NCBI GenBank assembly: GCA_036023115.1
Contig: JAYKKT010000064.1
Location: 9,193,501-9,257,500 of the forward strand
Reading direction: 5' to 3'
Origin: Brasenia schreberi
Taxonomy: Eukaryota; Streptophyta; Magnoliopsida; Nymphaeales; Cabombaceae
DNA length: 64,000 nt
Shown here in pieces: positions 59,605 through 64,000 of this stretch (position 1 is its first letter; each line of letters begins with the position of its first letter). The notes under the pieces are model-generated. The model worked only from the letters and a program-made list of their open reading frames with translations. It made no database searches and was not told the origin of the DNA. Both the position numbers and the translations under genes were made by a program.

Positions 59605-62027
59605 CTGCACAGTTGAAAATATCAATACATTTAGCGAATAGACTAAAATAGTTAAGCTCTATGTTCATAAAGGGTATGTCTGAATATACCCTCAGTGACA
59701 TAAAGAAGAATAAGTGGCAAAACCTCCTATTAATGGCCATAAGGTCTCATCTGTAACGGATCATGCATAAGCTCATTTAATTTTACCTCAACATTAACTC
59801 AACCAGTAAAATCATATAATTTTACCCCAATGTAAACGTTGGCAGCATCAAATTGTTGAGTTTCTAGGCAATCACCCAATTCGTCATGAGTGTACACACC
59901 AATGACCTCAGAATCGTAAACTTGCACGGTTTTATGTTCTAAGATCATGATTTACAACCATTATCAATGGCCTAATTGAAGCTTCATGTTCTAAGATCAT
60001 GACTTCAGAATCTTAAACTTGCATGATTTTATGTTCTAAGATCATGATTTACAACCATTTCTGTAGCTTTTTAGTAGTTGATATGATTTTGTTAATAGCT
60101 CAGGTGTTGGATCTGATACATCATACATACGTCACTATATATAAATGGAAACGATACTTTGAAAAGTTCAAATAATTATATAAACATAATTAGAACTTGC
60201 ACTTTTTCCAGGCCTTTGAAGTTTAATAGTTCACAAGGATCATCCAATCCGTTTCTTGCAGGTTAAGTTTATGAGAAAACATGTATAATTATCTGCGGGC
60301 AACATTTTCCTTTTACTGCTTTGAGCAAAGAAGCTGAATGGAACTGAATGAAGTGTTCACCTTGAAATTCTTTCCAAGAGATTCAAACCATGCCCGAGTT
60401 CTTTGAAGAGCTCGAGCCGAAAGAGCTGAATGCAAGCCCACTCATTTATGTAAAATTGAAGGCCGGATTAGAAATGAGGCTTCAGTCGAGACACGTGAAC
60501 TGAGATTAATATATATGGCTTGCACAGGGAAGATGGCCTTCGTTAAAAAGATAAAAGCAATAGAATCTAATCTCTAATCTCCAACCAGTACAAACCAAAC
60601 TGCTTATTTAAAATTATATATTACTTCACATATATCACGGTCTAAGGAGCTTATATGAGTGGAATAATTGCTGTTCATGCTCGACATTGGGGTAATCTTA
60701 AAAATTTGAACAAACCATTCTCAAGAAGACAACGTTACGACCCCAAAGGAATATACTGACGAAAAGAAATATGGATAAAATACTCGCGTTCGTGATCCAA
60801 AAGACAATGAATTTGCTTGTGCTAATAGCTTTGTTCAATGGACCATTTACAGACAACTGATGGGAGCAAAACTTGTCCAAAAAGCTGTTTTTGCGCAATA
60901 ATTCAGAAAAGAAACTGGTGGAAAAAAGACTGGTTGAGAATCACAGATGTGTCTATTTTTGGTGTAAAATTGTAAATCCCTGAAATCACTATGTATCTTT
61001 CATCATTTCATATTCCGAATGTTTTGAAGGAATTATACGGCTTCCCTCTCTCTCTCTCTCTCATTGTTTCAATGGGCCAGGATCTAAAAGAAGGGGATGA
61101 ATGTATTGCATGAGGGAGAGAGTTACATAGACCTTTCCATCGTACTAGTGGATTTGTTTGTTCACAAAGTAACATGAGTGAGTAGAATACCACAAGCTCC
61201 CAATTTGGATTAGAGGACCAACATGCAGCAAATTTATGACGCAAACTGCTGCAAATGCAATGAATAGAACATGTAGCGACAGATTGTCTAACAGGGTTTG
61301 ATGTGAATACCTTATAAGTTTTCGATTTTGGTGAGCTTGACGAGAATAATTGGAGAAGCTCAAAGAATCTTGACTGTCCATATTCAGCTACAGTATTTAA
61401 ATAAAGAACTGCTACACGTCCAGCCTTCGTTCTAAGCTCGAGAATATTGTGGTCGAGATCCCATTCATGGCTTGCTATGTAAGGCAGCAAGACAGTATCA
61501 TACACATAAGATGCTCCCTACAGCGAATTAAGAAGTTAAGAAAAGGAACAAACGATTGTCCACAAAAGAAATCCAACTGCAATTTGATATATCAGTGGGA
61601 CAACAAAAAATTTACCTCTGTTTTCTGATGCCATAAATAAACAAAGAACGCCAGTTTGAATTCATCATACATTGGCAACCTATAACAAGTGAATATTTAA
61701 TAGAGTTCAACCGTATTATTTTATGCACTCCGTATATGAGAAGTTCCGCAGACTGAAGACAAACGAGCGCAATATAAGGTTCTCTATTGTACAACACTGA
61801 TAACAAATCTTTTGTAGAAAGACAACTGGAAGTGAATTCAGAAATTATTGATCTACTTGTGAGCAGGAACCGCATTGAAGCGGGTCTGTGTGTGTAGAGC
61901 AGATATACCTGTATCCGACTCTATAACCATACATAGAATTTCCACCCTGCGCCCTGCTACTTACGGGGAAAAACAAAATGTCGTGGCGGCAGTCCAACCG
62001 GTCCTACACACACATAAAGTGCGTATA

Positions 62028-62115
<88 letters not shown>

Positions 62116-64000
62116 ATCCATTGGTTTTAGGTGACATGAATGTAATAAAAATACTCTTCGTACTTTTGTAAAACTTAAAAATATTGAAATTATACTCGTA
62201 CCATACAAAAGCAATGAGTGAGAAGGTGTCAATGTGAGTAGGATCCACATAAACTAGCATATGCTAATACACTAGGTGCTAGTAAATCCAAATAAATCTC
62301 AACCATCTATCTTTAATTATCGATGATTGAAATTAAAATAAAAAAAATACATATGTACTTTTGTTAGGTATACTTTATTTATATAATTACCTTTTCTTTT
62401 TAATTTCAAATTTAACCATCTATCAATTATTATTAATAGATATGATTAAGATTTGTTTGGATTTAGTAGCACCTAAGTGTGTTAGTATATACCCATTTCT
62501 CTCTCAATATATATATATTCAATGTTGTATAATAGAGAACTTTATATATATGTGCATGTATGTATTGCTTATTATGCTACCCCTACCTTGTACACGATGA
62601 AAGACATTGTGATTATATATCTCCAGACTCAAATCCAAATCGGGTTGAGTTCGGTTGGGGTTCTCACTGACAGGGCAATTGCCATCCCTACTTGTATTGT
62701 AAGTAGTAGTAAATCTCGAGTGCGAACTAGATACTGAGGATTGGGCAGCTCTAATGGCATTGAGAATGAACCCAAAAAAGAGAATGGAGGTATTACTTGT
62801 GGGACATCTAAATTTCCAGCGTTCCTTGAATAAAATTCAGCCAAGTACCCAAAACCCAGAGCACTGCAAATCGATGATACCAATAAACAAGAAAACGAAC
62901 GTCGAAAACCGTACCATGAAACGAGTATGCTTCCGACGCCCTCAAATGCAGTCAACAGAGCGACTATGATCCTGCAAAAAAAGCTTTACGGCCTCATTTA
63001 GAAAGAACCCGAAGTATATCAACCAACCCAAACCCAGTTTCAACCTTACCTACAAAAGTCTACCATGCGTAGCTGTCCCACAAGGGTTTCGTGCCCACGC
63101 ACTTAAAAAAGCTTCGCCCGTTGGCTTATTGCACTTTCTTTTCTTTGATTGGCACGCAATGGGTTAGTTATGGTTCTCGGTTTGGTTAAAGTTCAGGTCA
63201 CAGTTTGATCAGTTATGGTTTGGGTCGGTTGAAAACCCGACTGTGTTATCAGCTGAATCGGGGGATCTGTTACGAACTGGCCACGTCAGCTGAACCGGCG
63301 AACAGATTTGTTGGAAGAAGGTCAAACCGGAGCGATATAATAAACCTTAGTGATTAGCTCAAGTCAATTATGAGGTTAAGAAAAACTCGTAGAGTGGGAC
63401 CCACTTCAAGTGTTCATTCGGAAACCTGGAGGAGATTCCAGTTAAACAATGGATCAAACCAGGTTAAACTTGGCGAAGGCTACGGCGACAGCAAGGTCTA
63501 AGACTTGGCGACTCAAAGGAGCTTCATCACAATCGAACTGTCTCAAGTCATCTTAAACTGACGGTATTTTCTGGTACGTGGCGCTTTCTAATTGATGCAC
63601 ATAAAAGGCGACCATTAGGGTCGCCTCAGAGTTGATGTTGTTATCTGGTCTATCGCAGATGATGACAGGCTTCCTTTCAAGGAAAAAAAAGAAGAAAAAT
63701 AATAGCAGGTTAACCAACCATTACTAACCTCCACTCGCCGAAAACAAGCAAAGAAAAGGCGGCGTTGAGAATGGAAAACTAAACGGCCGTTTAACAACGA
63801 TGACTGAATCCGCAAAGAGCGCAAAACAAAAGAAGACTCCAAAGGAAGACGCAAGAAACTATCAAGATCTGAAATTAGGGAAGAATTAAGAGTTTACAAC
63901 GGAAGAGAAGATAGAACACGTACCAGTACTTGCACCAAAACCTCAAACTCTCGATCTGAACTCGGTTCTTCTCGATCGTCTTGAAGCATTCAAACGCCGG
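59593..64000 (-). CDS. HVA22: HVA22/TB2/DP1-family membrane protein, 5' end outside window
   Basis: Exons visible: 64000-63924 (partial), 62971-62915, 61679-61616, 61517-61311, and a probable terminal exon 59604-59593. Junctions are GT-AG with matching phases. The protein reads PAFECFKTIEKNRVQIESLR, FWCKYW, IIVALLTAFEGVGSILVSW, LPMYDEFKLAFFVYLWHQKT, EGASYVYDTVLLPYIASHEW, and AVLYLNTVAEYGQSRFFELL. This is the TB2/DP1/HVA22 domain: two hydrophobic hairpins then an amphipathic helix, shaping ER tubules. Plant HVA22 genes are often ABA- or stress-induced. The N-terminal exon with the start lies beyond base 64000. The last exon (EKK, stop) is only a proposal. Convergent with E2F. Confidence 0.9.
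59605..61310 (-). other. HVA22-like intron before the last exon
   Basis: 1.7 kb with no gene or clear element. If not spliced, the frame of exon 4 runs on for about 100 codons to 61008. A short phrase (TTATGTTCTAAGATCATGA) is repeated three times between 59930 and 60050. Confidence 0.4.
61311..61517 (-). CDS. HVA22: HVA22-like gene, exon with core motif
   Basis: 207 nt, acceptor CTGTAG, donor ATAAG/GTATTC. Encodes GASYVYDTVLLPYIASHEWD, LDHNILELRTKAGRVAVLYL and NTVAEYGQSRFFELLQLF, SSSSPKSKTYK: the most conserved part of the family. Confidence 0.95.
61616..61679 (-). CDS. HVA22: HVA22-like gene, internal exon
   Basis: 64 nt, encodes LPMYDEFKLAFFVYLWHQKT and E after completing the Trp codon. 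Second hydrophobic hairpin. Confidence 0.94.
62036..62111. repeat. (TA)n microsatellite, ~76 bp
   Basis: Uninterrupted TA run inside the HVA22-like intron between the 62.9 and 61.7 kb exons. Confidence 0.95.
62915..62971 (-). CDS. HVA22: HVA22-like gene, internal exon
   Basis: 57 nt, acceptor TTTTGCAG, donor TCATG/GTACGG. Encodes IIVALLTAFEGVGSILVSW, the end of the first hydrophobic hairpin. Confidence 0.93.
62972..63923 (-). other. HVA22-like intron
   Basis: Nearly 1 kb. 63.16-63.31 kb has GGTTTGGTT/GAACTGG words like the TAGACATG MITEs, but no ends. No gene. Confidence 0.6.
63924..64000 (-). CDS. HVA22: HVA22-like gene, exon cut by the window edge
   Basis: 77 nt visible: PAFECFKTIEKNRVQIESLR and FWCKYW, donor TACTG/GTACGT. 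It joins the next exon as W-IIVALL. The family usually has an AYP just before PAFEC and a short start exon, which should lie just beyond 64000. Confidence 0.93.

Noticed and set aside
61008..61310. C-terminal extension of the HVA22-like exon
   Set aside because: A good donor AAG/GTATTC precedes it and the residues do not resemble the family; most likely intron read-through.

Overview
The window is nuclear DNA from a flowering plant. It contains three multi-exon protein genes with canonical GT-AG introns, two tRNA genes, and a dense layer of plant transposable elements: Ty1/copia elements, RTE-type LINEs, solo LTRs, hAT-like MITEs and tRNA-derived SINEs. Introns of several kilobases filled with old and young elements suggest a moderately large, repeat-rich genome, but the sequence does not fix the species. 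I saw no bacterial, organellar or viral genes.

Layout. 1-5.4 kb: repeats and two decayed copia fragments. 5.38-5.58 kb: a tRNA-Arg(UCU) and a tRNA-Gln(UUG)-like gene with a damaged acceptor stem. 8.8-35.8 kb, minus strand: one gene of about 27 kb, rebuilt here from eight exons (3,456 nt, 1,151 codons). It encodes a PHD-finger/GNAT acetyltransferase of the IDM1-like family. Its introns hold a nearly complete copia element with a 5-bp target-site duplication (TSD), two solo LTRs with 5-bp TSDs, many RTE copies and several MITEs. 35.8-43.1 kb: a divergent intergenic region with a SINE, an RTE remnant, a MITE, microsatellites and a short direct repeat close to the next gene. 43.27-52.33 kb, plus strand: an E2FA/E2FB-type transcription factor in 14 exons (1,410 nt, 469 aa), with a perfect E2F-type site about 150 bp upstream of its start codon. 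52.3-59.6 kb: a MITE with a perfect 8-bp TSD, a young 5'-truncated RTE LINE with a 17-bp TSD and an open 775-codon reading frame, and a MITE nested in a SINE. 59.6-64.0 kb, minus strand: the 3' part of an HVA22/TB2/DP1-family membrane protein gene whose first exon(s) lie beyond the window.

How the genes work together. They are not an operon, and no shared pathway can be read from their order. The acetyltransferase-like gene and the E2F gene are divergent; E2F and HVA22 are convergent. One biologically notable point is that a gene of the IDM1 class (known in Arabidopsis as a histone acetyltransferase that protects loci next to transposons from silencing) carries unusually large transposon-filled introns. 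I did not find a convincing new molecular system; the strongest new observations concern element structure, nesting and insertion footprints.
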